Source: Pseudomonas guariconensis
GTDB taxonomy: Bacteria; Pseudomonadota; Gammaproteobacteria; Pseudomonadales; Pseudomonadaceae
Direction of reading: 5' to 3'
DNA length: 64,000 nucleotides
Assembly: GCF_015680235.1 (NCBI RefSeq)
Contig: NZ_JADLJL010000026.1
Span: 1-64,000 of the forward strand
The notes under the pieces were generated by a model, which saw nothing but the letters and a program-made list of their open reading frames with translations, searched no databases and was not told where the DNA came from. How positions within the stretch are numbered: the first letter of the stretch is position 1; each line of letters opens with the position of its first letter. This document shows positions 26,329 through 35,656 of the stretch, one piece after another. A program made the position numbers and the translations under genes.

Positions 26329-28986
26329 ATGCGTACCGAACAACCGCAAGTGATCTACCTCAAGGACTACCAGGCGCCCGAGTACCTGATCGACGAGACG
26401 CACCTGACCTTCGAGCTGTTCGAGGACCACAGCCTGGTCCATGCGCAGCTGGTCATGCGCCGCAACCCGGCGCGTGGCGCCGGCCTGCCGCCACTGGTGC
26501 TCGATGGCCAGCAGCTTGAACTGCTGAGCGTGCAGCTCGACGACCAGCCCCTGGCCGCCGGCGACTACCAGCTCGACGACGACAGCCTGACCCTGCAGCC
26601 CAAGGCCGAGCGCTTCACCCTCGACACCAGCGTGAAGATCCACCCGGAAAGCAACACCGCGCTGGAAGGCCTGTACAAGTCCGGCAAGATGTTCTGCACC
26701 CAGTGCGAGGCCGAGGGTTTCCGCAAGATCACCTACTACCTCGATCGCCCGGACGTGATGAGTACCTTCACCACCACGGTGATCGCCGAGCAGCATCGCT
26801 ACCCGGTGCTGCTGTCCAACGGTAACCCTGTCGGCAACGGCCCGTCGGAAGACGGGCGCCACTGGGCCACCTGGGAAGACCCGTTCAAGAAGCCGGCCTA
26901 CCTGTTCGCCCTGGTCGCCGGTGACCTGTGGTGCGTCGAGGACACCTTCACCCGCGTGTCCGGTCGCGATGTGACCCTGCGCATCTATGTCGAGCCCGAG
27001 AATATCGACAAGTGCGACCACGCCATGGTCAGCCTGAAGAAGTCCATGCGTTGGGACGAAGAAGTCTATGGCCGCGAATACGACCTGGACATCTTCATGA
27101 TCGTCGCGGTCAACGACTTCAACATGGGCGCCATGGAAAACAAGGGCCTGAACATCTTCAACTCCAGCTGCGTGCTGGCCCGGGCCGAAACTGCCACCGA
27201 TGCCGCCCACCAGCGTGTCGAAGGCGTGGTGGCCCACGAGTACTTCCACAACTGGTCGGGCAACCGCGTGACCTGCCGCGACTGGTTCCAGCTGTCGCTC
27301 AAGGAAGGCTTCACGGTGTTCCGCGACGCCGAGTTCAGCGCCGACATGAACTCGCGCACGGTCAAGCGCATCGAGGATGTGGCCTACCTGCGTACCCACC
27401 AGTTCGCCGAGGACGCCGGCCCCATGGCCCACCCGGTGCGCCCGGACAGCTTCATCGAGATTTCCAACTTCTACACCCTGACGGTGTACGAGAAGGGTGC
27501 CGAGGTGGTGCGCATGGTGCGTACGCTGCTGGGCGCGGAGGGTTTCCGCAAGGGCAGCGACCTGTACTTCGAGCGCCACGATGGCCAGGCGGTGACCACC
27601 GACGACTTCATCAAGGCCATGGAGGACGCCAACGGCGTCGACCTGACCCAATTCAAGCGCTGGTACAACCAGGCCGGCACCCCGCGCCTGGAGGTCAGCG
27701 AAGCCTATGACGCCGCGGCCCAGACCTACAGCCTGACCTTCCGCCAGAGTTGCCCGCAGACCCCGGACAAAGCCCAGAAGCTGCCGTTCGTGATCCCGGT
27801 CGAGCTGGGCCTGCTCGACGCCCAGGGCAACGACCTGCCGCTGCGCCTGGCCGGCGAAGCCGCGCCGCAAGGCACAAGCCGCGTGCTGTCGGTGACCGAG
27901 GCCGAGCAGACCTTCACCTTCGAGGGCATCACGGCCAAGCCGCTGCCTTCGCTGCTGCGTGGTTTCAGCGCGCCGGTCAAGCTGAGCTTCCCTTACGACC
28001 GCGATCAGTTGATGTTCCTCATGCAGCACGACAGCGACGGCTTCAACCGCTGGGAAGCGGGGCAGCAACTGTCGGTGCAGGTGTTGCAGGAGCTGATCGG
28101 TCAGCACCAGCGCGGCGAGGCGCTCAAGCTCGACCAGCGCCTGATCACGGCCCTGGGCACCGTGCTGGGCAATGCGTCGCTGGACGCGGCCATGGTCGCC
28201 GAGATGCTCTCGTTGCCAGGCGAGGCGTACCTGACCGAGATCAGCCAGGTGGCCGACGTCGAGGCTATCCATGCTGCCCGTGAGTTCGCTCGCAAGCAGA
28301 TCGCCGAGCAGCTGTTCGATGCCCTGTGGGCGCGCTACCAAGCCAACCGCGAGGTGTCGGCGAAAACTGCCTATGTCGCCGAGGCCGAGCACTTTGCCCG
28401 TCGCAGCCTGCAGAACATCGCCCTGTCGTACCTGATGCTCAGCGGCAAGCCAGAGGTGCTGGCGGCGACGCTGGAGCAGTTCGACCAGTGCGACAACATG
28501 ACCGAGCGCCTCACCGCCTTGGCGGTGCTGGTCAACTCGCCGTTCGAGGCCGAGCGCGCCAAGGCCCTGGAAGCCTTCGCCGAGCACTTCAAGGACAATC
28601 CGCTGGTCATGGACCAATGGTTCAGCGTGCAGGCGGCCTGCACCCTGCCGGGCGGCCTGGCGCGGGTCAAGGCGCTGATGCAGCACCCGGCCTTCACTCT
28701 GAAGAACCCGAACAAGGTGCGTGCGCTGATCGGGGCCTTCGCCGGGCAGAACCTGGTGAACTTCCATGCCGCCGACGGTTCGGGCTACCGCTTCCTGGCG
28801 GACCTGGTGATCGAGCTCAACGCCCTTAACCCGCAGATCGCCTCGCGCCAGCTGGCGCCGCTGACCCGCTGGCGTAAGTACGACGATGCGCGCCAGGCAT
28901 TGATGCGTGGCGAGCTGGAGCGGATTCTGGCCTCCGGTGCGTTGTCCAGCGATGTGTATGAAGTGGTGAGCAAGAGCTTGGCTTGA
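26329..28986 (+). CDS. pepN: Aminopeptidase N (M1 family)
   Basis: An 885-residue cytoplasmic zinc aminopeptidase that releases N-terminal residues from peptides. The exopeptidase motif GAMEN is at 267-271. The zinc motif is H303-E304-Y-F-H307 with the third ligand E326 in LKEGFTVFRD, the exact spacing of M1 enzymes. The length matches E. coli PepN (870). The C-terminal helical domain is complete. AAAAGGA precedes the ATG. A hairpin with TTT follows at 28995. Confidence 0.97.
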   Translation: MRTEQPQVIYLKDYQAPEYLIDETHLTFELFEDHSLVHAQLVMRRNPARGAGLPPLVLDGQQLELLSVQLDDQPLAAGDYQLDDDSLTLQPKAERFTLDTSVKIHPESNTALEGLYKSGKMFCTQCEAEGFRKITYYLDRPDVMSTFTTTVIAEQHRYPVLLSNGNPVGNGPSEDGRHWATWEDPFKKPAYLFALVAGDLWCVEDTFTRVSGRDVTLRIYVEPENIDKCDHAMVSLKKSMRWDEEVYGREYDLDIFMIVAVNDFNMGAMENKGLNIFNSSCVLARAETATDAAHQRVEGVVAHEYFHNWSGNRVTCRDWFQLSLKEGFTVFRDAEFSADMNSRTVKRIEDVAYLRTHQFAEDAGPMAHPVRPDSFIEISNFYTLTVYEKGAEVVRMVRTLLGAEGFRKGSDLYFERHDGQAVTTDDFIKAMEDANGVDLTQFKRWYNQAGTPRLEVSEAYDAAAQTYSLTFRQSCPQTPDKAQKLPFVIPVELGLLDAQGNDLPLRLAGEAAPQGTSRVLSVTEAEQTFTFEGITAKPLPSLLRGFSAPVKLSFPYDRDQLMFLMQHDSDGFNRWEAGQQLSVQVLQELIGQHQRGEALKLDQRLITALGTVLGNASLDAAMVAEMLSLPGEAYLTEISQVADVEAIHAAREFARKQIAEQLFDALWARYQANREVSAKTAYVAEAEHFARRSLQNIALSYLMLSGKPEVLAATLEQFDQCDNMTERLTALAVLVNSPFEAERAKALEAFAEHFKDNPLVMDQWFSVQAACTLPGGLARVKALMQHPAFTLKNPNKVRALIGAFAGQNLVNFHAADGSGYRFLADLVIELNALNPQIASRQLAPLTRWRKYDDARQALMRGELERILASGALSSDVYEVVSKSLA

Positions 28987-28994
28987 AGCCCTCG

Positions 28995-29014
28995 GGGCCG
29001 CCTTGCGGCCCTTT
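28995..29014 (+). terminator. Probable intrinsic terminator of pepN
   Basis: GGGCCGC and GCGGCCC pair around CTT and are followed by TTT. The T-run is short, and the hairpin merges with the start of the REP pair downstream. Confidence 0.6.
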
Positions 29015-29087
29015 CGCGGCACGAGGCCGCTCCTACAGGCGAATGCGACCCATTGTAGGAGCGGCCTTGTGCCGCGAAAGGGCTGCA
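29009..29087. repeat. Inverted pair of REP elements (TTGTGCCGCGAAAGGG subtype)
   Basis: CCCTTTCGCGGCACGAGGCC followed by GCTCCTACAG, and its inverse GTAGGAGCGGCCTTGTGCCG followed by CGAAAGGGC, with about 20 bases between. The spacer core differs from the REP subtypes elsewhere in this window except at 56026. Confidence 0.85.
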
Positions 29088-29254
29088 GGGCAGCCCCTGC
29101 TCTTGCGGTTAACAAAACATAACGTCCCGCTCGTTGTCTTCCCGCCGATAACCCCGATACGATGGCCCCAAAGCTATTGCAGGGCTCTGGAACAGGCTTT
29201 TCGCAGTACCTGGCAATAGATTGACCCACTACAAGAACACAACAGGGGGCGATC

Positions 29255-30283
29255 ATGACGGATCGGGTGATGGCGCAAGCCAGGCGCGGAGCCTGGCCGC
29301 TGGCGGCCAGTGCGCTGCTGGCACTGGCGTTGGCAACAGGAGCGAATGCTGCGCGTGCGGCGGCGGCCGAGGAGTATTCGGTGGAGTCGGCCCGGGCCAG
29401 CCAGAGCCTGTTGATCGATGTCGCCCATGCCGGCCAGCGGCTGGTGGTGGTCGGCGACCGCGGCCATATCCTGTTCTCCGATGATCAGGGCAAAACTTGG
29501 GCCCAGGCCCGGGTGCCCACCCGTCAACTGCTCACTGCGGTGTTCTTCCTCGACGACAAGCGCGGCTGGGCCGTCGGCCATGACGCCCAGGTGCTGGCCA
29601 GCAATGATGGCGGCGCCACCTGGAGCAAACAGTTCGAAGACCTCGCCCGCGAGGCCCCGCTACTCGATATCGCTTTCCTCGACGCCCAGCACGGTTTCGC
29701 CGTCGGCGCCTATGGCGCACTGCTCGAGACCACCGATGGCGGCCAGCATTGGCAGGACATCGGCGAGCGCCTGGACAACCCCGACCAGTTGCATCTGAAC
29801 GCCATCGCCCAGATCAAGGACGCCGGCCTGTTCATCGTCGGCGAGCAGGGCAGCATGTTCCGCTCCAGCGATAACGGCCAGAGCTGGTCCGTGGTCCAGA
29901 GCCCCTACGAGGGGTCGCTGTTCGGCGTGATCGGCACCACGCAGGCGCGCACGTTGCTGGCCTACGGCCTGCGCGGCAACCTGCTGCGCTCCACCGATTT
30001 CGGCGACACCTGGCAACCGGTCCCGCTCAAGACTGCCCGTGGCCCGTTCGAATTCGGCCTGGCAAGCGCTACGCTTCTGGAGGATGGCAGCCTGGTGCTG
30101 GTGGGCAACAGTGGCAGCGTGTTGCGCAGCCAGGATGACGGCCAGAGCTTCTCGGTCTACAACCGCGCCGACCGCATCGCCTTGTCGGCTGCCACTGGCC
30201 TTGCCGACGGCGGCTTGCTGCTGGTCGGGCAGGGCGGGGTGCACCTGGCCACGGCCCAGGGTGCCGAGGAGGTGCAGCCATGA
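29255..30283 (+). CDS. YCF48-like periplasmic beta-propeller protein
   Basis: A 342-residue exported protein. The signal peptide (about 10-36) has the core AASALLALALATGANAARA. Six Asp-box repeats follow: SDDQGKTW, SNDGGATW, TTDGGQHW, SSDNGQSW, STDFGDTW and SQDDGQSF, the signature of BNR/sialidase-type and YCF48/Hcf136 propellers. It overlaps the next gene by four bases (ATGA). This pairing with an MMPL/RND transporter recurs in Pseudomonas, so the propeller probably serves the transporter in the periplasm (inference). There is no sialidase catalytic set. Confidence 0.85.
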   Translation: MTDRVMAQARRGAWPLAASALLALALATGANAARAAAAEEYSVESARASQSLLIDVAHAGQRLVVVGDRGHILFSDDQGKTWAQARVPTRQLLTAVFFLDDKRGWAVGHDAQVLASNDGGATWSKQFEDLAREAPLLDIAFLDAQHGFAVGAYGALLETTDGGQHWQDIGERLDNPDQLHLNAIAQIKDAGLFIVGEQGSMFRSSDNGQSWSVVQSPYEGSLFGVIGTTQARTLLAYGLRGNLLRSTDFGDTWQPVPLKTARGPFEFGLASATLLEDGSLVLVGNSGSVLRSQDDGQSFSVYNRADRIALSAATGLADGGLLLVGQGGVHLATAQGAEEVQP

Positions 30284-32682
30284 CCAGCCGGGAGAGCTTC
30301 GACATGCACCAGCAACACCACCAGGACAAGGCCACATTGCTCGAGCGACTGATCTTCAACAACCGGCCGGTGGTCATCGCCCTGTGCCTGCTGGTGAGCA
30401 TCTTCCTGTTCTGGCAGGCCACGCAGATCCGCCCGTCTACCAGCTTCGAGAAGATGATCCCGCTGCAGCACCCGTTCATCGAACAGATGATCGAGCACCG
30501 CAACGACCTGGCCAACCTGGGCAACACCGTGCGTATCTCGGTGGAGGCGGTCAACGGTGACATCTTCGACAAGGAGTACATGGAGACCCTTCGCCAGATC
30601 CACGACGAGGTGTTCTACGTTCCCGGCGTCGACCGTGCGGGGCTCAAATCGCTATGGAGCCCGGCGGTGCGCTGGACCGAAGTCACCGAAGACGGCTTCG
30701 CCGGCGGCGAGGTGATCCCCAACACCTACAACGGCTCGGCGCAAAGCCTCGACGAGCTGCGCGACAACGTGCTCAAGTCCGGCCAGGTCGGGCGCCTGGT
30801 GGCCAACAACTTCAAGTCCAGCATCGTCGACGTGCCGTTGATGGAGAGCTACCCGGACCCACAGGACCAGAGCAAACAAGTCAAGCTCGACTACCAGCAG
30901 TTCTCCCACCAGCTGGAAGAGAAGATCCGTGACAAGTTCCAGGCCCAGAACCCCAACGTGAAGGTGCATATCGTCGGCTTCGCCAAGAAGGTCGGTGACC
31001 TGATCGACGGCCTGGTGATGGTGGTGATGTTCTTCGGCGTGGCCCTGGCCATCACCTGGGCCTTGCTGTACTGGTTCACCTGGTGCATCCGCAGCACCAT
31101 CGCGGTGCTCGTCACCACGCTGGTGGCGGTGGTGTGGCAACTGGGGCTGATGCACGCTGTGGGCTTCGGGCTGGACCCGTATTCGATGCTGGTGCCGTTT
31201 CTGATCTTCGCCATCGGCATCTCCCACGGGGTGCAGAAGATCAACGGCATCGCCTTGCAGTCCAGCGGTGCCGACAATGCCCTGACCGCCGCCCGGCGCA
31301 CGTTCCGCCAGCTGTTCCTGCCGGGCATGATCGCCATCTTGGCCGACGCCGTGGGCTTCATCACCTTGTTGGTGATCGACATCGGGGTGATCCGTGAACT
31401 GGCCATCGGTGCGTCGATCGGCGTGGCGGTGATCGTCTTCACCAACCTGATCCTGCTGCCGGTGGCGATCTCCTATGTAGGTATCAGCCAGAAGGCCATC
31501 GCCCGCAGCAAGAAGGACGCGACCCGCGAACACCCGTTCTGGCGCCTGCTGGCCAATTTCGCCAGCCCCAAGGTGGCACCGGTGTCCATCGCCTTGGCCC
31601 TGGCCGCTTTTGCCGGTGGCCTGTGGTACAGCCAGAACCTGAAGATCGGCGACCTCGACCAGGGCGCGCCGGAGCTGCGCCCGGACTCGCGTTACAACCA
31701 GGACAACAACTTCATCATCAACAACTATTCCACCAGTTCCGACGTGCTGGTGATCATGGTCAAGACACCATCGGAGAGTTGCTCGATCCACTCCACCATG
31801 GCGCCGATCGACGAGCTGATGTGGACCATGGAGAACACCCCGGGCGTGCAGTCGGCGATTTCCCTGGTGACCGTGTCCAAGCAGGTGATCAAGGGCATGA
31901 ACGAGGGCAGCCTGAAATGGGAGACCCTGTCGCGCAACCCGGACGTGCTCAATAACTCCATCGCCCGTGCCGATGGCCTGTACAACGCCGATTGCTCCCT
32001 GGCACCGGTGCTGGTGTTCCTCAACGACCACAAGGCTGAAACCCTGGAGCGCGTGACCTCGGTGGCCAAGGCCTTTGCCGACAACCACAACAAGGATGGC
32101 CTGCAGTTCCTCCTGGCGGCGGGTAACGCCGGCATCGAGGCGGCCACCAACGAGGTGATCAAATCGGCCGAGCTGACCATCCTGGTGCTGGTCTACCTGT
32201 GCGTGGCGGTGATGTGCCTGATCACCTTCCGCTCGTTCGCCGCCACCTTGTGCATCGTCCTGCCCTTGGTGCTGACCTCGGTGCTGGGCAACGCCCTGAT
32301 GGCCTTCATGGGCATCGGCGTGAAGGTCGCCACCTTGCCGGTGGTCGCCCTGGGTGTAGGGATCGGCGTGGACTACGGCATCTACATCTACAGCCGCTTG
32401 GAGAGCTTCCTACGCGCCGGCCTGCCGTTGCAGGAGGCCTACTACGAAACCCTGCGCTCCACCGGCAAAGCCGTGCTGTTCACCGGCCTGTGCCTGGCCA
32501 TTGGCGTGTGCACCTGGATCTTCTCGGCGATCAAGTTCCAGGCCGACATGGGCCTGATGCTGACCTTCATGTTGCTGTGGAACATGTTTGGCGCACTGTG
32601 GCTGCTGCCGGCGCTGGCGCGGTTCCTGATCAAGCCACAGAAGCTGGCGGGCAAGGTGGGCGGGTCGATCTTCGCTCATTGA
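30280..32682 (+). CDS. MMPL/RND-superfamily transporter
   Basis: An 800-residue inner-membrane protein with RND topology. One N-terminal helix (about 35-52) and a periplasmic domain are followed by a five-helix bundle (about 225-410), then a second periplasmic loop and a second bundle (about 625-790). GVGIGVDYGIYIYSRLES is the typical helix-4 segment of the MMPL group. About 800 residues and no membrane-fusion partner point to hydrophobic or lipid-type cargo rather than tripartite drug efflux. In related loci DUF1302 and DUF1329 outer-membrane genes accompany it, but here only the YCF48 partner is present. Cargo unknown. Confidence 0.88.
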   Translation: MTSRESFDMHQQHHQDKATLLERLIFNNRPVVIALCLLVSIFLFWQATQIRPSTSFEKMIPLQHPFIEQMIEHRNDLANLGNTVRISVEAVNGDIFDKEYMETLRQIHDEVFYVPGVDRAGLKSLWSPAVRWTEVTEDGFAGGEVIPNTYNGSAQSLDELRDNVLKSGQVGRLVANNFKSSIVDVPLMESYPDPQDQSKQVKLDYQQFSHQLEEKIRDKFQAQNPNVKVHIVGFAKKVGDLIDGLVMVVMFFGVALAITWALLYWFTWCIRSTIAVLVTTLVAVVWQLGLMHAVGFGLDPYSMLVPFLIFAIGISHGVQKINGIALQSSGADNALTAARRTFRQLFLPGMIAILADAVGFITLLVIDIGVIRELAIGASIGVAVIVFTNLILLPVAISYVGISQKAIARSKKDATREHPFWRLLANFASPKVAPVSIALALAAFAGGLWYSQNLKIGDLDQGAPELRPDSRYNQDNNFIINNYSTSSDVLVIMVKTPSESCSIHSTMAPIDELMWTMENTPGVQSAISLVTVSKQVIKGMNEGSLKWETLSRNPDVLNNSIARADGLYNADCSLAPVLVFLNDHKAETLERVTSVAKAFADNHNKDGLQFLLAAGNAGIEAATNEVIKSAELTILVLVYLCVAVMCLITFRSFAATLCIVLPLVLTSVLGNALMAFMGIGVKVATLPVVALGVGIGVDYGIYIYSRLESFLRAGLPLQEAYYETLRSTGKAVLFTGLCLAIGVCTWIFSAIKFQADMGLMLTFMLLWNMFGALWLLPALARFLIKPQKLAGKVGGSIFAH

Positions 32683-32702
32683 TCCACGAGGGGGCCGCCT
32701 TG

Positions 32703-32810
32703 CGGCCCAATCGCCGGCAAGCCGGCTCCCACAGGTTTCGCTGTTTGTGGCCCAATCGGCGGGCTACAGGTTTCGCTCCTTGTGGGAGCCGGCTTGCCGG
32801 CGATTGGGCT
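32703..32810. repeat. Inverted pair of REP elements (CCGGCTTGCCGGCGAT subtype)
   Basis: ATCGCCGGCAAGCCGGCTCC (about 32710-32729) and its inverse (about 32785-32804), with a partial third copy (GGCCCAATCGGCGGGCTACA) between. It lies between the MMPL gene and the small acidic protein. Confidence 0.8.
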
Positions 32811-32862
32811 GCACAGCAGCCCCGGGGTTATACTGGCGCCCCACTTTCTACCTGGTGTTCCA

Positions 32863-33150
32863 ATGTCATCCCTCGCCAACGCCCTCGCAGCCTGCGACAT
32901 GCTGCTGATCGACGGGCTCCACGCCTTCGACTTCACCTACGACGACACCGGTCTTTCGATCGAATGCATGGACGGCCGCCAGTTGCGCCGCTGGCACTTC
33001 ACCCCCGAACAAGTGGCCGCCGCCGTCGCCGAGGGCGACCAGTGGCGGCTCGACGATGCCGACGGCGAGCATCGACTAGTCTGTATGGATGCCCTGCGCG
33101 CTTCGGAAGATGACGACGATGAAGACCTGGAAGAGCCTGCTGGCCGCTAG
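32863..33150 (+). CDS. Small acidic protein, probably DUF5629
   Basis: A 95-residue cytoplasmic protein, MSSLANALAACDMLLIDGLH..., ending in an acidic DDDDEDLEE tail. It resembles what I recall as Pseudomonas DUF5629 (moderate certainty). ATG 32863 gives the family-like start. The reading frame is open upstream through the REP, but that part is not protein-like. Its 3' end overlaps the lactonase gene by 32 bases in another frame. Confidence 0.7.
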   Translation: MSSLANALAACDMLLIDGLHAFDFTYDDTGLSIECMDGRQLRRWHFTPEQVAAAVAEGDQWRLDDADGEHRLVCMDALRASEDDDDEDLEEPAGR

Positions 33151-34246
33151 TCTCATGGGCCTGACATTGAACAGCCATGCCGCGGTATTACTGGTTGGCA
33201 GCTACACCGACGGTGCCAGCCAAGGGATCTACCGCTACCGCTTCGACAGCGACAGCGGCCAGGTCGATGCCAAGCCGCTGCAGGTGGTCAAGAGTGTCAG
33301 CCCGTCCTGGCTGGTGCTGTCCGCCGACCAGCGCCTGCTGTTCGCGGTCAATGAAACGCCCCAGGGCCATGTGAGCAGCCTTTCGCTCAATGCCAAGGGC
33401 GACATCAAGCCCCTCAACCAAGTGGCCAGCCGTGGCGACGAACCGACCCACGCTACCCTCAGCCATGACCAGCGCTACCTGTTCGTCGCCAACTATGCGG
33501 TCGCGCCGGTGCCCGGCGGCAGCCTGGTGGCGCTCCCGGTGGCGCGTGATGGCAAGCTGAAGGAGGTGGTGCAACAGCTGCGTCACACGCCGAGCAAGGT
33601 CAACCCTGAACGCCAGGCCGGGGCCCATGTGCATTCGGTGGTGTTCTCGCCCGAGGGCCGTCACCTCTACGCCAGCGACCTGGGCGCCGACAAGGTCTTC
33701 ATCTACCGCTACGACGGGGCCAGCCCCGAGCATCCGCTGAGCCCGGCGATTCCGGCGTCTGTCAGCCTGCCTCCAGGCAGCGGCCCGCGTCACCTGCTGT
33801 TCGATGCCAAGGGCCGGCACGCTTACCTCACCCTGGAGATGAGCGCCGAAGTGGTGATGTTCGATGTGCAGGACGGCAACCTGATGGAACGCCAGCGCCT
33901 GCCCCTGACCGAGCGCCAGGAGGCTGCAGCCAAGGCGGCCGGTGGGCTGCACCTGTCGGCCGACGGGCGCTTCCTGTATGTCAGCAACCGCGGCACCAGC
34001 AACGAGATCGTGGCCTATGCCGTGGGCAAGGAGGATGGCCAACTGACCCTGTTGCAGCGCCGCTCCGTCGAGGGCGACCACCCGCGGGAGTTCAGCCTCG
34101 ACCCCAGCGGCAAGTTCCTCTTGGTGGCCAACCAGAAGAGCAACCAGATCGTGGTCCTGCGCCGCGACCCGCGTAGCGGCAGGCTGGGCGAAACCGTGCA
34201 GAAACTGGCCCAGGACGCGCCATCGGATCTGAAGTTTCTCGAGTGA
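33119..34246 (+). CDS. Periplasmic lactonase-family seven-bladed beta-propeller
   Basis: A 375-residue protein with a signal peptide (MKTWKSLLAASLMGLTLNSH, cleaved after HA) and a 6-phosphogluconolactonase/muconate-cycloisomerase-type propeller. YTDGASQGIYRYRFDSDSG is at the start and GPRHLLFDAKGRHAYLTLEMSAEV and SADGRFLYVSNRGTSNEI lie later, with PREFSLDPSGKFLLVANQ near the end. Because it is exported it is unlikely to be the pentose-pathway enzyme. The physiological lactone is unknown. The start at 33119 lies inside the 3' end of the upstream gene with GGAAG just ahead. An ATG at 33110 is also possible. Confidence 0.85.
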   Translation: MKTWKSLLAASLMGLTLNSHAAVLLVGSYTDGASQGIYRYRFDSDSGQVDAKPLQVVKSVSPSWLVLSADQRLLFAVNETPQGHVSSLSLNAKGDIKPLNQVASRGDEPTHATLSHDQRYLFVANYAVAPVPGGSLVALPVARDGKLKEVVQQLRHTPSKVNPERQAGAHVHSVVFSPEGRHLYASDLGADKVFIYRYDGASPEHPLSPAIPASVSLPPGSGPRHLLFDAKGRHAYLTLEMSAEVVMFDVQDGNLMERQRLPLTERQEAAAKAAGGLHLSADGRFLYVSNRGTSNEIVAYAVGKEDGQLTLLQRRSVEGDHPREFSLDPSGKFLLVANQKSNQIVVLRRDPRSGRLGETVQKLAQDAPSDLKFLE

Positions 34247-34366
34247 CACGCTTGCCTATGATGTAAGACTTTTCCCAGATTTTTTGGGAGGCGTCTTGTT
34301 AATCAGTGTGGCCAAAATTACTCAAACTTTCCCTTTGCAAAGACAGAGTCATTCGAGGGGAAATGT

Positions 34367-35557
34367 ATGAGGAATCACCCACTCCATTGGGCTGTGCTGT
34401 TGGCGTTGATGTTGTCGTTCGCAGGGCAGGCCTTTGCGGCGGAGGTCACGATCTATGCCAAGTACCGGAATGGGAAACTGCGGATCGAGTCGAGCGCCCC
34501 TGCCAGCTATTGCAAGTACTGGCCCGCGCAATGCGATATCGAGAAGAATTCCAGGCAAGGTATCGGCACGGTGGATATTCCTATCACCTACCAGACCGAT
34601 GTGTATAGCAGAGAGACGGAGCCCAGAAGGAGCTTCTACACCCGACTTCCGGATTTTAGATATATTGATTTCAACGCGCCGGGAGGCCAGCGAGGTAGGT
34701 TCTTCATCCTGGGCTTGGGGATGCAGGGCGAGTGGTATGACCCCGGTATAGCGTTAAGCTGGCACGCGGTCGATCGTCTGGGTCGCGATGGGGCAGGAGC
34801 GTGTACCGTTTATAAAACCGCTAAGCACATTGTCATGAATGCGCTGTGGGTGACTACAGCAAATAGGGGAGACTGCTGGAGCAGAATGCATGCGGGGCCC
34901 AACGAAACGTACACGTATGGCGTGCAACTGACAGGTTTTCCCTTCCGCATGGAGATTCCTGGGCTCCAGAGAATGCCGCCAGGGGTCTATAGGGATCGCC
35001 TCATCTACCGCTTCGATAGCGCCGATCACAGGGAATTCGATCTTGGGAGCAGGTGGGGCAACATGCCGGATCGCACGCTCGTCGTGAACATCGAATTGAC
35101 CGTGCACGCCGACATGCATGTGCAGTTCCCTCCCGGCTCCAACAGGGCAGTGCTCGAACCGACAGGCGGCTGGGGGCGATGGACTGGCCGCCTGCCCCCG
35201 TTACTGGCGCGCGACTTGCCGTTTCGAATCAGCGCGGGAGGGCCGTTCTTGGTCGGCGTGCGGTGTGAGTCCGCCGGCGCGTTCGGTTGCGTTCTCGGTG
35301 GTTCCCAGGGGCTCCGGGACAAGGCGATCACCAAGGTTTCATTGACTGTGCCAGGGGCTACCTGGCAGGGCAGGCCGGTAACGGACATCGAGCTGCCGAC
35401 AAGTGCCGCAGGGGGGCTTTCACGTCGGTTCGAGGTGCCACGCGCGATCGTCAATGAAGCGGCCAAATTGCATTTCAAGCTCGAAGACCTGAGCGCAATG
35501 CGGCCTGGGTATAAGTACCAAAGCCCGCTCACCGTTGTATTCGACACTACGTTATAG
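34367..35557 (+). CDS. Secreted adhesin-like protein, orphan
   Basis: A 396-residue protein with a clean signal peptide (cleavage likely after QAFA at residue 24) and AGGGG before the ATG at 34367. The mature part is beta-rich with several Cys pairs (about C49/C56, C145/C168 and a late VRCESAGAFGC pair). The middle segment GVYRDRLIYRF...LGNMPDRTLVVNIELTVHADM and the late YQSPLTVVFDTTL strand recall two-domain fimbrial tip adhesins such as CblD. That likeness is my pattern reading and weak. No usher, chaperone or pilin gene lies near. Codon use and base composition look less GC-biased than the neighbours, suggesting transfer. Function unknown. Confidence 0.6.
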   Translation: MRNHPLHWAVLLALMLSFAGQAFAAEVTIYAKYRNGKLRIESSAPASYCKYWPAQCDIEKNSRQGIGTVDIPITYQTDVYSRETEPRRSFYTRLPDFRYIDFNAPGGQRGRFFILGLGMQGEWYDPGIALSWHAVDRLGRDGAGACTVYKTAKHIVMNALWVTTANRGDCWSRMHAGPNETYTYGVQLTGFPFRMEIPGLQRMPPGVYRDRLIYRFDSADHREFDLGSRWGNMPDRTLVVNIELTVHADMHVQFPPGSNRAVLEPTGGWGRWTGRLPPLLARDLPFRISAGGPFLVGVRCESAGAFGCVLGGSQGLRDKAITKVSLTVPGATWQGRPVTDIELPTSAAGGLSRRFEVPRAIVNEAAKLHFKLEDLSAMRPGYKYQSPLTVVFDTTL

Positions 35558-35656
35558 CCCCTTGAAGTCTGCGCTTTGCAGCGCAATCCAAGCAAGTGCC
35601 TCTTCCCAGATCGGGTGAGCAAGCCCACTGCAGCGTTCGCGTTAACCGGATGATGC

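Noticed and set aside
26269..29256. 995-residue minus-strand frame opposite pepN
   Set aside because: pepN on the plus strand shows complete M1 motifs. The antisense product is low-information shadow sequence.
34260..34290. Terminator after the lactonase gene (CCCAGATTTTTTGGGAGG)
   Set aside because: The stem is only four pairs with the T-run in the loop, so it cannot act as an intrinsic terminator.
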